A DNA stretch of 40,980 nt, from assembly GCA_009781045.1 (NCBI GenBank), contig WQYW01000026.1, positions 1-40,980 on the forward strand, read 5' to 3'. The notes beneath the pieces were generated by a model. The model searched no databases, had not been told where the DNA came from, and saw only the letters and a list, made by a program, of their open reading frames with translations. Positions 15,229-24,921 of this stretch are shown here, in pieces. This stretch comes from Alphaproteobacteria bacterium. Lineage in GTDB: Bacteria > Pseudomonadota > Alphaproteobacteria > Rhizobiales > Xanthobacteraceae. The position numbers and the translations under genes are program-made. Numbering within the stretch: the first letter of the stretch is position 1; each line of letters begins with the position of its first letter.

Positions 15229-17964
15229 CTACACCGCAGCCTGTTCCTGTTGTGGCACCGGATCCTGTGGTGCGGCGTCTCGTGGGCCTGCCGGCGGCCG
15301 GCTGGCATCGTTGTCGGGCGCGAGCGGGGCCGCGCCGGATGGGGTGCAGGGCCGAAGTGCCTCGCCTGCGTGGTGAAGGATGAAGTCGCCCGCCTCATCA
15401 AGCGCGATGGTGACGGGCTGTTTTGTGGTGTTCTGTGCGATCGCGTTGAGAAAATGGGTGGACAGCAGGGGCAGGATCTCGCGGGCGATCCGCCCTTCGA
15501 TGGCGCGTGCCCCGGCATCGGTATGGAGGGCCGAGTCGACCAGCGCCGCGGCGGCGGCGGGCGTGATCGACAGGCTGGCGCCATAGGTGCCGGCAAGGCG
15601 CTCGCGCACCTTGCAAAGCTGGATTTCGACGATGCCTTCCATGGCTTTTCGATCAAGCGGCAGAAAGGCGAGAACGCTGACACGGCCGAGGAAGGGGGCC
15701 TTGAACTGACCCAGGAGCGCATCCTTGAGGAGCGCAGGCAGAGCGTCGGCCGGCGGCATGGTGTCGGGATCGGCGGCGAAAGCGGCGAGCACCTCCGAGC
15801 CGGTATTGGCGGTCATCAGGATGGTTGTGTTTTTGAAATCGATGTCGCGGCCTTCGCCGTCGCGCAGGGATCCCTTGTCGAAGAGCTGGAAGAAGACGTC
15901 CTGGACCGCAGGATGGGCCTTGTCCATTTCGTCGAGCAGCAGCACGCCATAGGGGCGCCGCCGCACCGCTTCGGTGAGCACGCCGCCTTCGCCGAAGCCG
16001 ACATAGCCTGGGGGCGAACCCACCAGCATCGAGACCTTATGTTCCTCTTTGAACTCGGACATATTGATGGTGGTGAGGTTCTGGGGGCCGCCATAGAGTT
16101 CGTCGGCGAGCGCCAGCGCGGTCTCGGTCTTGCCGACGCCGGACATGCCCACCATGAGGAAGACACCGGGCGGGCGGCGCGGATCCGACAGTCCGGCACG
16201 GGCGACCTGCATGGCCTGTGACAGTGCATCGAGTGCGGTATCCTGGCCGATAACGCGCCTCTTCATGCGGGTTGAAAGCGCGTTCAGCGCATCGATTTCG
16301 TCGGCGACCAGCCGTCCAAGCGGGATCCCGGTCCAGCGCGCCACCAGTTCGGCGATTGCATCGGCATCGACCACGCGATGGGCCAGAGCGGTTTTGCCCT
16401 GGACCGCGGCAAGCCGGCGTTCGCATTCCGCCAGTCTGGCACGGGCCTCGTCACCCGGCTCGGCGGCAAGTGCCTGTTCGAGCTGGTCGGCCTCACTGAG
16501 AAGCTCGCGCTCCCGGGACAGACGCGTGGAGAGCGCGGCGATGTCGGTGTCAAGTTCACCGATCCGGGCTTCGATCTCAACCACGCGTTCGGTGAGGCTC
16601 GCGGTGACCGGTTCGGTACGGAGGCGCTCGGCCTCGAGCGCCAGCTGGGTGCGTTCGGTGCGCAGATCGGAAAGCAGCGCAGGCTCGCTCTGGCGGCTGA
16701 AGGCAACCGACGCGGCGGCGGTATCGATCAGGCTGATCGCCTTGTCCGGGAGCTGGCGGGCGGGGATATAGCGCGCCGAAAGCCGCACGGCGGCCCGCAG
16801 TGCTTCGTCGCGGATCGGCACGCCATGATGGGTTTCCAGCGCCGCGCTGATGCCGCGCAGCATGCGCACCGCGCTGGTCTCATCGGGCTCGCCGACATTG
16901 ACCGGCTGGAAGCGCCGGGTCAGCGCCGCGTCTTTCTCGATATGGCGCTTATATTCGCCCCAGGTGGTGGCACCAATGGTCCTCAGTTCCCCACGTGCCA
17001 GTGGCGGCTTGAGAATATTGGCGGCATCGCCCTGGCCGGGCTGGTTGCCGGCGCCGATCAGACCGTGGGCTTCGTCGATGAAGAGGATGATCGGTGTTGG
17101 CGAGGCCCTGACCGCATCGACCACGCCGCGCAGGCGGCGCTCGAACTCGCCTTTGACCCCGGCCCCGGCCTGAAGCAGGCTGAGATCGAGCGAGAGTAAC
17201 CGGACACCTTTCAGTTTGTCCGGGATATCACCGGCTGAGATGCGCAACGCCAGCGCCTCCGCCACTGCGGTCTTGCCGACACCGGCCTCGCCGACGATGA
17301 TCGGGTTGTTCTGCCGCCGTCGCAGAAGGATATCAATGACCTGGCGCAGCTCGTTGTCGCGCCCGATCACCGGGTCAAGCCGCCCGCTGGCGGCCATCTC
17401 GGTCATGTCCTGGGTATAGAGGCGGAGGAAATCCTCGCCGCCAGCGGCCAGGGGAGCGGCGGCTCCGCCCGCGGCAGCGCTGCCTGCGCTGGATTCAGGT
17501 CCCGGTGGTGGGATACTGGCCGCCAGGGCTTCAAGAGCGGCACGGTTGGCGCGGCGCAGCGCCGGGGCCACCGAACAGGCCAGCGAGCGCAGGACGGAAT
17601 CATCGAGCAATGTGAGAAGCAGGTCCGCAGGCGCGATTTTTGCGCGCCCGAAGTTGAGGGAGGCGCAGACCCAGGCCTCCTTGACCAGGTTGACCATGGT
17701 CTGGGCGAGCCCCGGGGTGCCGCCGCGACCCGGGCGGCTCGAGGCGACTTCCTCTTGCAGCTCCGCACGCAGCCGGGGGATGGCGACATCGGCCTTCTCC
17801 AGCAGCGCCGCGAAATCGGGGCGCTCCGCCATTGCGGTGAGAAAATGTGTCAGCTCAACGCTGTCCTGCGCCGAGCGCACCGCGACTGCGACTGCGGCCT
17901 CCAGCGCCAGAACCGATTCCGGTGCAAGCCGTTGAATGAGATGTTGAAGATCGACGCCCGACAC
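15229..17964 (-). CDS. clpV: T6SS sheath-recycling AAA+ ATPase ClpV (TssH)
   Basis: A Hsp100/ClpB-family unfoldase of 911 residues that binds contracted TssB-TssC sheath and takes it apart for reuse. Residues 1-150 form the Clp N domain. The first AAA+ module has Walker A GEAGVGKT at 225-232 and Walker B ILFIDEAH. A coiled-coil middle domain (around LRTERTQLALEAERLRTEPV) follows. The second module has Walker A GMSGVGKTE near residue 605, Walker B LLLDEMDKAH and a D2-small domain to about residue 870. A Pro/Ala/Asp-rich tail ends the protein. The GTG start (VSGVDLQHLIQRLAP) fits the ClpV N-terminus; CAGGAC lies about 12 bases upstream. It is the first gene of the minus-strand unit and is divergent from tssA. 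Confidence 0.95.
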   Translation of the reverse strand: MSGVDLQHLIQRLAPESVLALEAAVAVAVRSAQDSVELTHFLTAMAERPDFAALLEKADVAIPRLRAELQEEVASSRPGRGGTPGLAQTMVNLVKEAWVCASLNFGRAKIAPADLLLTLLDDSVLRSLACSVAPALRRANRAALEALAASIPPPGPESSAGSAAAGGAAAPLAAGGEDFLRLYTQDMTEMAASGRLDPVIGRDNELRQVIDILLRRRQNNPIIVGEAGVGKTAVAEALALRISAGDIPDKLKGVRLLSLDLSLLQAGAGVKGEFERRLRGVVDAVRASPTPIILFIDEAHGLIGAGNQPGQGDAANILKPPLARGELRTIGATTWGEYKRHIEKDAALTRRFQPVNVGEPDETSAVRMLRGISAALETHHGVPIRDEALRAAVRLSARYIPARQLPDKAISLIDTAAASVAFSRQSEPALLSDLRTERTQLALEAERLRTEPVTASLTERVVEIEARIGELDTDIAALSTRLSRERELLSEADQLEQALAAEPGDEARARLAECERRLAAVQGKTALAHRVVDADAIAELVARWTGIPLGRLVADEIDALNALSTRMKRRVIGQDTALDALSQAMQVARAGLSDPRRPPGVFLMVGMSGVGKTETALALADELYGGPQNLTTINMSEFKEEHKVSMLVGSPPGYVGFGEGGVLTEAVRRRPYGVLLLDEMDKAHPAVQDVFFQLFDKGSLRDGEGRDIDFKNTTILMTANTGSEVLAAFAADPDTMPPADALPALLKDALLGQFKAPFLGRVSVLAFLPLDRKAMEGIVEIQLCKVRERLAGTYGASLSITPAAAAALVDSALHTDAGARAIEGRIAREILPLLSTHFLNAIAQNTTKQPVTIALDEAGDFILHHAGEALRPCTPSGAAPLAPDNDASRPPAGPRDAAPQDPVPQQEQAAV

Positions 17965-19478
17965 GAAAAATGGGTCCTGAAAGTTGCAAACTATTATTGT
18001 GCTTAGCTACCACTGTTCCGCCGTTCAAGGGCAATTTAAATGATGAATTTATTGTGAACTGCATCTTCCGGCAGTGTTTCTGCTTTACGAAGGATGCGGA
18101 ATTTAGTTTGTCAACTCACGTGTTCTTGATCGCGCCGCCCCGCCAGGAGTTTGAAGACGATCTCTCCGGTTGTCGCGGCGGGAGGCCTAAGTTGTTTGCA
18201 GGACCTTGACTATTCCCGCGCACGAAGGATGCGGGCAGCGCCGTCATGGCGCCGCGGCCCTCATCCCCGGTCGATCACGATTTTGTGATCCGCCATGCTC
18301 AAGGCCTTTCCTTTATATCCTATCGCACGCGCTGTTGTCGGGACCTCGATGGCGCAATTGCGCGATGTCGCTCACGCCGTCGTGATCTCCCTGGGGCGAA
18401 ATCTCAGGATCTGTGACCCCGCATCGCCACCCGATGATCCGACGCGCAGTCGGTCGCCATTTAAGGGTGCACTCCCGCGGGTCCAAGGGGTTAGGGGGGT
18501 GCTCGCGAAGTTGTTATTTTGCCCTCGCAGTCAGATCTGATTTAATTGAAGCCGTCACGGTGCAAACCTGCCTGCGGTCCGTGATCCGGCTGGAGCCTGT
18601 TTGAGATGAGTGCGACCCGCGTCCGCAGCCCATGCGTCCCCGCCCGCCCTGCATGCAGCGGGGGGGCGCCGGGTCTCCGTTGTTCGCACTCCGTCGGATC
18701 TGATTCGGTTCCTGTCCCTGACGCTGCGAAAATGCCTGGCTGGCGAATCGGCCTGGCGGAAGTTCACATGTTTGTGATCAGCGGCGGCACTTCGCTGTGC
18801 TGGCGCAGGAGGCGAAGGTGCTGGTCCGGGGATGTGGCCGGATCTGATTCAAGGCATCGCCGAAACCGGGAAAGCAGGTTTGCCGAACACGGAAACGCTT
18901 TCACAGCCGCGTCCGTGACGGCCTGCCACTGGGGCCGGGGTTTCGGGCGCGCCGCCAGTCCTTTGCGCCGCTCCAATGAGGACCGTCGGGATGCTGCACA
19001 GCGTGCTGGAACCGACTTAGCGATGCACCATAACGGTGAAAGAATACCGTCCGATCTCCGCCCGGGCTTCGGGCCCGATCAAATGTTTGCGATTGAAGTC
19101 AGCCGTTTCTGCCTGTCCGCAGTAGCCGCGTGCCGGGGGAGGAGCTGCGGGGTCTTGAACGAACGCGCAGAACCGGAAACGACGCCGGGCAGAACCGTCG
19201 GACGCCTCAGACACGGTGATCACAGGCACCGCGAGCATCGCGGCATCGCTTTGAAGTCGCGCTGCCGACAGCTGAAACGGCACCGCCGGGCTTGTTGGAG
19301 GAGCAGCTTTCCGATTTATCTCAGTTCGGATCATAAGCGGATAAATCCGCACTGGCGGCATCCGGCGACGATGGATTAAGGGCTGACGGGAATGGCATTG
19401 TGATTTAAATCTCCCTTGAAGTGCGACCTGCCGGCAATTTCTTTGACAGACGCCCCTCTGACAACGGTACCTGATCAA
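17965..19478. other. Divergent spacer between clpV and tssA
   Basis: About 1.5 kb between the two divergent T6SS transcription units. The part nearest clpV (about 17985-18115) is clearly AT-richer than the surroundings, with ATTATT, AATTTAAATGATGAATTTATT and GGAATTTAG; such patches often carry promoters or bind H-NS/Ros-type silencers. Beyond it I see only Arg/Pro/Cys-rich open frames and one coding-like minus-strand ORF (19017-19334). No tRNA, integrase or att-like repeat is visible. A TTGACA at 19443 is within the tssA start region, but no good -10 follows. Confidence 0.5.
19017..19334 (-). CDS. Possible hypothetical protein, 105 residues
   Basis: A minus-strand frame in the divergent spacer with protein-like composition: MIRTEINRKAAPPTSPAVPF, a hydrophobic beta-like stretch (AMLAVPVITVSEASDG), RRFRFCAFVQDP, and a C-terminal EARAEIGRYSFTVMVHR. 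It has no signal peptide or known motif. No strong ribosome site precedes the ATG at 19334. The frame continues upstream through the antisense of tssA, which is a shadow. If real it is a divergently transcribed small protein of unknown role. I rate it somewhat more likely to be coding than the other open frames in this spacer. Confidence 0.33.
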   Translation of the reverse strand: MIRTEINRKAAPPTSPAVPFQLSAARLQSDAAMLAVPVITVSEASDGSARRRFRFCAFVQDPAAPPPARGYCGQAETADFNRKHLIGPEARAEIGRYSFTVMVHR

Positions 19479-20507
19479 GTGTTCGACATCGACCAGCTCT
19501 CGACCCCGATCTCGCCAGACTTCCCCACCGGCCATGATCTGCGCCGCGGCACCGGCACCGGGCTCTATTTCCGGCTCAAGGATCTGCGCTCGGCGGCGCG
19601 CGCCGAGGACCGCAATCTCGAGCCCGGCCAGCGGCTGTCGCCGGACTGGGCCGAAATCGGCAAGCTGGCGCTGGCGGCACTGGAAAAGGAAACCCGCGAT
19701 ATTGAAATTCTGGCCTGGCTGGCGGAGGCGGAGCTGCGCCTTCATGGCTTCAAAGGGCTGGGCCGCGCCTTTGCGCTGATCGCGCGCCTGGTGGAGCAGG
19801 ATTTCGACGGTCTCTATTCGATTGAGGGCGACGTCAGCGACAAGGTGGCGCCGATCAGCGGATTGAATGGTGTCAATGGCGAGGGCGCGCTGATCAAGTC
19901 GCTGCGCCTGGTTCCACTGGTGCCGGGACACGCCTTTCTGAACCTGAGCCTGTGGGACTTCCAGCTGGCGCAGCGCCCTGGCGAGACGGAGCGGCGCACA
20001 GCGCTCCAGGAGGCGGTCGCTGCCGCCGGGCGCGATCGCATGCGTGCCTATCTTGCTGAGATCAAGGAGTGCATCGCCGCCTTCGGTGCCATGACCCAGG
20101 CCTTTGATCAGCGATGCGGTTCCGCCGCCCCGTCATCGACCATGATCCGCAGCGTGCTTGAGGAGGCGCGGCTCGCCATCATGAATATCGGCGGCCTGGA
20201 ACATGAAGAGGCGGCGGCGGAAGCCGCGGCCGATCCGCAAGGCGAAGAAGGCAGCGACGTGGCAGCGCAGCAGGGTGGCGCTTCGGGGCCGATCCGCTCG
20301 CGCCAGCAGGCGCTGGAGCGTCTGAGTGAGATTGCCGACTATTTCCGCCGTCAGGAACCGCATTCGCCGCTCTCGGCCGCGCTTGAGACGGCGGTGGCGC
20401 GCGGCCGCATGGGATTTACCGAACTGCTTGCCGAACTGGTTTCGGACGAGGATACCCGTCGCAGTATTCTCATCACTGCCGGCATTCGCCCCGAGAAGAA
20501 CGGGTAG
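19479..20507 (+). CDS. tssA: T6SS cap/baseplate protein TssA (ImpA)
   Basis: TssA, about 342 residues, with an ImpA_N domain at its N-terminus. The sequence FDIDQLSTPISPDFPTGHDLR near the start, then DWAEIGKLALAALEKETRDIEILAWLAEA and LRLHGFKGLGRAFALIARLVEQDFDGLY, are the conserved core of this family. The C-terminal part has the RSRQQALERLSEIADYFRRQEPHSPL helix shared by short TssA forms. TssA primes the baseplate and stays at the distal end of the growing sheath. The GTG at 19479 places the conserved motif at the N-terminus; a TTG at 19416 is also in frame. Neither has a clear ribosome site. It is the first gene of the plus-strand operon, followed by tssB after 80 bases. Confidence 0.88.
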   Translation: MFDIDQLSTPISPDFPTGHDLRRGTGTGLYFRLKDLRSAARAEDRNLEPGQRLSPDWAEIGKLALAALEKETRDIEILAWLAEAELRLHGFKGLGRAFALIARLVEQDFDGLYSIEGDVSDKVAPISGLNGVNGEGALIKSLRLVPLVPGHAFLNLSLWDFQLAQRPGETERRTALQEAVAAAGRDRMRAYLAEIKECIAAFGAMTQAFDQRCGSAAPSSTMIRSVLEEARLAIMNIGGLEHEEAAAEAAADPQGEEGSDVAAQQGGASGPIRSRQQALERLSEIADYFRRQEPHSPLSAALETAVARGRMGFTELLAELVSDEDTRRSILITAGIRPEKNG

Positions 20508-20587
20508 TCCGTGGAAACCCGTCCCGTCACCACCACCTCCCGCCAGAGTAGCGGGACCGCAAAAACAGGATCAAGGAGTCGTCATCA

Positions 20588-21118
20588 ATGGCCAGTGTCC
20601 ACGACAAGCTGGAGCGCGTGCGCAAGCCGCGGGTGCATATCAAATACGAGGTCGAGACCGAAGGCGCCATGGTGGTCAAGGAACTGCCCTTCGTGGTTGG
20701 TGTTCTCGGTGATTTCTCCGGCAATTCCACCGAGCCGCTCAAGCCCTTCGGCGAACGCAAATTCGTCCAGATCGATCGTGACAATTTCGACGAGGTGATG
20801 CGGCGCATGACGCCCGGCCTGCATATGCGGGTGGAGAACACGCTGCAGAACGACGGCAGTCAGATGGCGATCGAGCTGAAATTCGAAAAGCTGGATGATT
20901 TTGAGCCCGCCGCGGTGGTGGAGCAGGTGCCGGCGCTCAAGTCCCTGCTCGAAGCCCGCAACCGGTTGCGCGATCTCTTGTCCAAGGCCGACCGCTCCGA
21001 GGAACTGGAAAGCCTGCTGGAGAACATCCTCCAGAACAAGACCCATCTGGCGGCGCTGTCCGATGAACTCGGCGCGCTCAGGAAAGACGCTACCGGACCG
21101 CAGGGAGACGCCAAGTGA
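20588..21118 (+). CDS. tssB: T6SS sheath small subunit TssB (ImpB/VipA)
   Basis: The 176-residue small sheath subunit. It has the conserved start [23 protein letters not shown], then [15 protein letters not shown], the family signature, and [13 protein letters not shown] with [11 protein letters not shown]. TssB and TssC interlock into the contractile sheath around the Hcp tube. The C-terminal helix ([19 protein letters not shown]) is where ClpV- or TagJ-binding and TssC contacts are expected in this family. AAGGAG lies upstream of the ATG. Its stop overlaps the GTG start of tssC (GTGA), so the two subunits are translationally coupled, as suits a fixed ratio. Confidence 0.95.
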   Translation: MASVHDKLERVRKPRVHIKYEVETEGAMVVKELPFVVGVLGDFSGNSTEPLKPFGERKFVQIDRDNFDEVMRRMTPGLHMRVENTLQNDGSQMAIELKFEKLDDFEPAAVVEQVPALKSLLEARNRLRDLLSKADRSEELESLLENILQNKTHLAALSDELGALRKDATGPQGDAK

Positions 21119-22608
21119 GCAGCAATGTGAGCAGCAGTGCCAGGCAGCAGGCGCAGCCCCAGACGCAGAGCACGACGGCACCTTCGGGCCTGCTCGACCA
21201 GGTGGTCGCCGCCACCCGCCAGACCGAACCCGATCGGGCGCAGGATCTGCTGCGCACCCTGACCGATCAGGCGATGACGGGTACCATCACCTATACCCGC
21301 AATCTCACCGTGACCCTGAACGCGGCGATCGCCGCGCTCGACCACAAAATCTCGCGGCAGCTTGCCGCCATCATGCAGTCGCCGGAGTTTTCCAAACTGG
21401 AGGGCACGTGGCGGGGTCTGCATTATCTGGTGGCCAATACCGAGACCACAGCAAATCTCAAGATCCGGGTTCTCAACGCCACCAAGCGTGAGCTGTCGCG
21501 CGATTTGGCGAAAGCCGATTTCGACCAGTCGCGGCTGTTCAAGTCGATCTACGAGGACGAATTCGGCACCGCCGGCGGTGAGCCCATGGGGGCCCTGATC
21601 GGCGATTACGAGTTTGACAATTCCTTTGACGATCTCGAACTCCTGCGCGGCATGGCGGCGGTGTCGGCGGCGTCCTTTGCCCCCCTGATCTCGGCGGCGA
21701 GCCCGAAACTCTTCGGTTTCAACGATTTCCGCGAACTCGGGCGTCCGCGTGATCTCGCCAAGATCTTCGACACCCTGGAATATTACAAGTGGCGCTCTTT
21801 CCGCGACAGCGAGGATTCCCGCTTTGTGGCGCTGACCATGCCGCGGGCGCTGGCGCGTCTGCCCTACGGGCCGGACACGGTGCGCATCGAGGAATTCGAC
21901 TTCGATGAAACCATCGACAGCGAAGGCGGCCAGCTGCCCCACGAAAACTACTGCTGGATGAACGCCGCCTATATGATGGGCGCGCGTATGACCAATGCCT
22001 TTGCCATCCATGGCTGGTGCACCGCGATCCGCGGTGCCGAGAACGGCGGCAAGGTCGAACACCTGCCGATGCATATCTTCACCAGCGATGACGGCGATCT
22101 CGATTCCAAATGCCCGACCGAGATCGGGATTACCGACCGGCGCGACAATGAACTCGGCAAGCTCGGCTTCCTGCCGCTGTGCCACTACAAGAATACCGAT
22201 TACGCGGTGTTCTTCGGTGCCCAGACCACCCATAAGCCCAAGCTCTATGATCGCCCCGAGGCGACCTCCAATGCGGCGATTTCGGCGCGTCTGTCCTACA
22301 TCATGGCGTCCTCGCGTTTTGCCCATTACCTCAAGGTCATGGGGCGCGACAAGATCGGCTCTTTCATGGAGGCGGCGGACTGTGAACTCTGGCTGAGCCG
22401 CTGGATCAACAATTATGTCAACTCCAACGATTCGGCGGGTCCCGAACTCAAGGCGAGATATCCGTTGCGGGAAGCCAAGATCACGGTCCAGGAGATCGCC
22501 GGGATGCCGGGCTCCTACAACGCGGTGGCGTGGCTGAGGCCCTGGCTGCAGATGGAGGAACTGACAACGTCGCTTCGCATGGTGGCGCGGATCCCCGCGA
22601 AGACGTGA
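21115..22608 (+). CDS. tssC: T6SS sheath large subunit TssC (ImpC/VipB)
   Basis: The 497-residue large sheath subunit. The N-terminal disordered Gln/Ser-rich stretch is followed by the conserved core: [49 protein letters not shown], and [33 protein letters not shown]. Near the C-terminus are [28 protein letters not shown] and [22 protein letters not shown]. These are the strands that TssB and TssC donate to one another in the sheath. It starts with GTG overlapping the tssB stop. The next gene, a TssC paralogue, begins one base before this one ends. Confidence 0.95.
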   Translation: MSSNVSSSARQQAQPQTQSTTAPSGLLDQVVAATRQTEPDRAQDLLRTLTDQAMTGTITYTRNLTVTLNAAIAALDHKISRQLAAIMQSPEFSKLEGTWRGLHYLVANTETTANLKIRVLNATKRELSRDLAKADFDQSRLFKSIYEDEFGTAGGEPMGALIGDYEFDNSFDDLELLRGMAAVSAASFAPLISAASPKLFGFNDFRELGRPRDLAKIFDTLEYYKWRSFRDSEDSRFVALTMPRALARLPYGPDTVRIEEFDFDETIDSEGGQLPHENYCWMNAAYMMGARMTNAFAIHGWCTAIRGAENGGKVEHLPMHIFTSDDGDLDSKCPTEIGITDRRDNELGKLGFLPLCHYKNTDYAVFFGAQTTHKPKLYDRPEATSNAAISARLSYIMASSRFAHYLKVMGRDKIGSFMEAADCELWLSRWINNYVNSNDSAGPELKARYPLREAKITVQEIAGMPGSYNAVAWLRPWLQMEELTTSLRMVARIPAKT

Positions 22609-24020
22609 TGTCTCACCAGGCGCAAAGCGCGACGACGATGGCGACGCGGGATGCCTCCGGGCCGCGTCGCCGGCACGATATCCGGGCGAGGGCCGACCGG
22701 CTCATCGCCCTGATTGATGCTGCGCTGTCGAAGCAGGTCTGCCGCATTCTGCACCATCCGCGCTTCCGGGCCATGGAAGCGCGCTGGCGCGGGCTTGGTA
22801 TGCTGCTGCGGAGCAGTGGCAACAGCCCCGATGTCAAGATCCGCATCCTGCCGGCGAGCTGGGCGGAACTGTGCCGGGCCATGGAGCGGGCCAGCGAGTT
22901 CGACCAGAGCCAGCTGTTTGAACTGGTGTATAGCCGCGAATTCGACATGCCGGGCGGCGAACCCTTCGGTCTTCTGGTCGGCGACTACGAGATCGGCCCC
23001 GACATGGAGGAGGGGCGCGACGCGGTGTCGACGCTGCGGGCGATCGCGCAGGTCGCAGCTGCCGCTTTCTGTCCCTTTGTGGCGGCGGCCTCTCCTCGTC
23101 TGATTGAACTTGGGAGCTTCAGGGAGCTGTCACGCCTGCCCGATCTGGCGCGGCCAGTCGCCGACCCGGCGCTCCAGCGCTGGCGCAGTCTGCGCCGGCT
23201 GGAGGATACCCGCTTCGTCGGACTGGTGGCACCGCGGGTCCTGATGCGCCCGCCCTACGGAGCCGATGACCGCCGCCGCCGCGATGGTTTCGGCTTTCGT
23301 GAGGAGGTCGAGGTGGACGGCGCCCATCTCAACTGGGGCAATGGTGCTTTTGCTTTCGCCGCCGTGGTGATCGGTCATTTCGTGTCCTCGGGCTGGTTTG
23401 CCGACATGCGCGGGGCACCGCAGGACGATCGTGGCGGCGGTGTGGTGCCGGCGCTGCCGGCCTTCGATTCCGGGCTCGAGTCCCATGGTCTGTCGCGCCA
23501 GCCGGCGGTGGAGGTGCGCCTGACCGGGCTGCAGGAAAAGCAGATCAGCGAATTCGGCCTGATCCCGGTTTCGACCACCTATATGGCGAGCGAGCTGGTC
23601 TTCAACTCCAATTCCTCGCTGCACCAGCCCGAGCGCTACAATAACCCCCACGCCACGCAGAATGCGCGGATCTCGGCGATGGTGCAATATGTGCTCTGCG
23701 CCTCGCGTTTTGCGCATTTTCTCAAAGTCATCCTGCGCGACGAGGTCGGCCGCCTCGCCGACGCGCTGTCGATCGAGAACCGGCTGCGCAACTGGCTGGG
23801 CCAATATACCGTCGGCAATGACAATGCGAGCCTTTCGCAGCGGCGGCGCTTTCCGCTGCGGCTTGCGGCGGTCGATGTCGCCGAGCAGCCCGGCCGGGCC
23901 GGGAGCTTCACCTGCCAGGTCCGGCTGCAGCCGCATTTTCAGCTGGATGATGTCGACACCACCTTCCAGCTGATTGCCGAGACCTCGGCGATTTCAGCAC
24001 CGAAAGCTGCAAGAGCATGA
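22608..24020 (+). CDS. impD: TssC paralogue (ImpD; TssC40-type)
   Basis: A second TssC-family protein of 470 residues. It keeps several blocks of the family (RFRAMEARWRGLGMLLRSS, SQLFELVYSREFDMPGGEPFG, ARISAMVQYVLCASRFAHFLKV), but the middle is more divergent and the N-terminus shorter. Imp-type clusters of rhizobia and Agrobacterium carry the same pair, called TssC41 and TssC40 in A. tumefaciens. TssC41 pairs with TssB in the sheath; the role of the second copy is less clear. The start ATG shares a base with the tssC stop (TGATG); the next gene overlaps its end in an ATGA. I infer an accessory sheath or baseplate role. Confidence 0.85.
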   Translation: MSHQAQSATTMATRDASGPRRRHDIRARADRLIALIDAALSKQVCRILHHPRFRAMEARWRGLGMLLRSSGNSPDVKIRILPASWAELCRAMERASEFDQSQLFELVYSREFDMPGGEPFGLLVGDYEIGPDMEEGRDAVSTLRAIAQVAAAAFCPFVAAASPRLIELGSFRELSRLPDLARPVADPALQRWRSLRRLEDTRFVGLVAPRVLMRPPYGADDRRRRDGFGFREEVEVDGAHLNWGNGAFAFAAVVIGHFVSSGWFADMRGAPQDDRGGGVVPALPAFDSGLESHGLSRQPAVEVRLTGLQEKQISEFGLIPVSTTYMASELVFNSNSSLHQPERYNNPHATQNARISAMVQYVLCASRFAHFLKVILRDEVGRLADALSIENRLRNWLGQYTVGNDNASLSQRRRFPLRLAAVDVAEQPGRAGSFTCQVRLQPHFQLDDVDTTFQLIAETSAISAPKAARA

Positions 24021-24853
24021 ACAACAGCATGAACATGACAGAACACAAAGCCTCCGCCGCTCACGACATCAAGGTGCTGCTCGCCGCCGATGATCTCGCC
24101 GGTGCCGTGGCGCGGATGATCGATGCGGTGCGCCAGGCGCCGCAGGACCTGCAGGGGCGCCTGCTTCTGACGGATCTGCTGATCCTGAGCGGGGATCTCG
24201 AGCGCGCCGACAAACAGGCAGGCGTCGCGGCGAGTCTGGCGCCGGCCGAGGCGGTCGGGTTGTCGCTGTTGCGCCGGGAAATCCGCGGCATGGAGGCGCG
24301 AAGGCGCTGGTATGAGGAAGCCGCCGTGCCCGACTTCCCGGACGGGCCGGGCGAGGCCGACCAGATTGCGCTCAAACTTGCGCTCGCCCTGCGTGCCGGC
24401 GATGAAGCAGCAGTGGCCGCTGCACGGGAGACGCTGGCTGCCATGGCGCCGGTACAGTGTTCGTGGAACGGCGGGGAGAGCGGCGATTTCCGTGACCTCG
24501 ACGACCGTCTGCCGCATGCGCTGGAAGCCATCAGCAGCGGTGGCGGCTATCTGTGGATTGATTTCCGAAAGATCGCGAGGCTGGAGTTTGAACCCGACGC
24601 GCGGCCGCGCGATCTCGCCTTTCGGCGCGCCAGGCTCAGCCTCAAAAGCGGCTCCATCGCCGAAATCCTCGTGCCTGCGCTCTATCATGGTGCAGACCCC
24701 GGTGTGGCCTTGCGCCTTGGCCGCGAAACCAGATGGGTCGATGGTCCAGGCGGCATTGTCTGTGGCCAGGGTCAGCGCTGTTTCCTCGCCGGCGACGCCA
24801 TGGTGGCGATCAGCGAGGCGGTGACGATTGCGGCCGGAGAGGGCGATGGCTGA
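24017..24853 (+). CDS. tagJ: T6SS accessory protein TagJ (ImpE)
   Basis: A 278-residue ImpE/TagJ protein. It begins with helical repeats (VLLAADDLAGAVARMIDAVR, then LLLTDLLILSGDLERADKQ), a TPR-like N domain, and ends in the family's C domain (LWIDFRKIARLEFEPDARPRDL, LVPALYHGADPGVALRLGRETRW, VCGQGQRCFLAGDAMVAISE). In Pseudomonas the equivalent protein binds TssB and is proposed to assist ClpV-mediated sheath recycling. It overlaps the previous gene by four bases. ATGs at 24017 and 24029 are both plausible starts. Its stop falls inside ATGGCTGA at 24846-24853, which also carries an ATG for the next reading frame. Confidence 0.88.
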   Translation: MNNSMNMTEHKASAAHDIKVLLAADDLAGAVARMIDAVRQAPQDLQGRLLLTDLLILSGDLERADKQAGVAASLAPAEAVGLSLLRREIRGMEARRRWYEEAAVPDFPDGPGEADQIALKLALALRAGDEAAVAAARETLAAMAPVQCSWNGGESGDFRDLDDRLPHALEAISSGGGYLWIDFRKIARLEFEPDARPRDLAFRRARLSLKSGSIAEILVPALYHGADPGVALRLGRETRWVDGPGGIVCGQGQRCFLAGDAMVAISEAVTIAAGEGDG

Positions 24854-24921
24854 TCGCGAACTGGACGCGGTGCCGACGTTGGGGAGGCGGGAGCGATTGC
24901 CGCGGGTGCGGCGGAGGGGGC

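Noticed and set aside
18345..18375. TGGCGCAATTGCGCGAT as a sigma-54 promoter
   Set aside because: The GG-to-GC spacing is wrong for a -24/-12 element; it is better read as a short palindrome.
18606..19379. Plus-strand open frame of 257 codons in the divergent spacer
   Set aside because: Extremely rich in Arg, Cys and Ser with no domain or ribosome site; looks like open-frame noise in GC-rich DNA.
19443..19471. TTGACA as a -35 box for tssA
   Set aside because: No TATAAT-like element follows at 16-18 bases, and it may lie within the gene if the TTG at 19416 is the start.
20860..22326. Minus-strand open frame of 488 codons opposite tssC
   Set aside because: It reads mostly as His/Arg/Gly-rich text with no motif and lies fully antisense to a well-conserved sheath gene.
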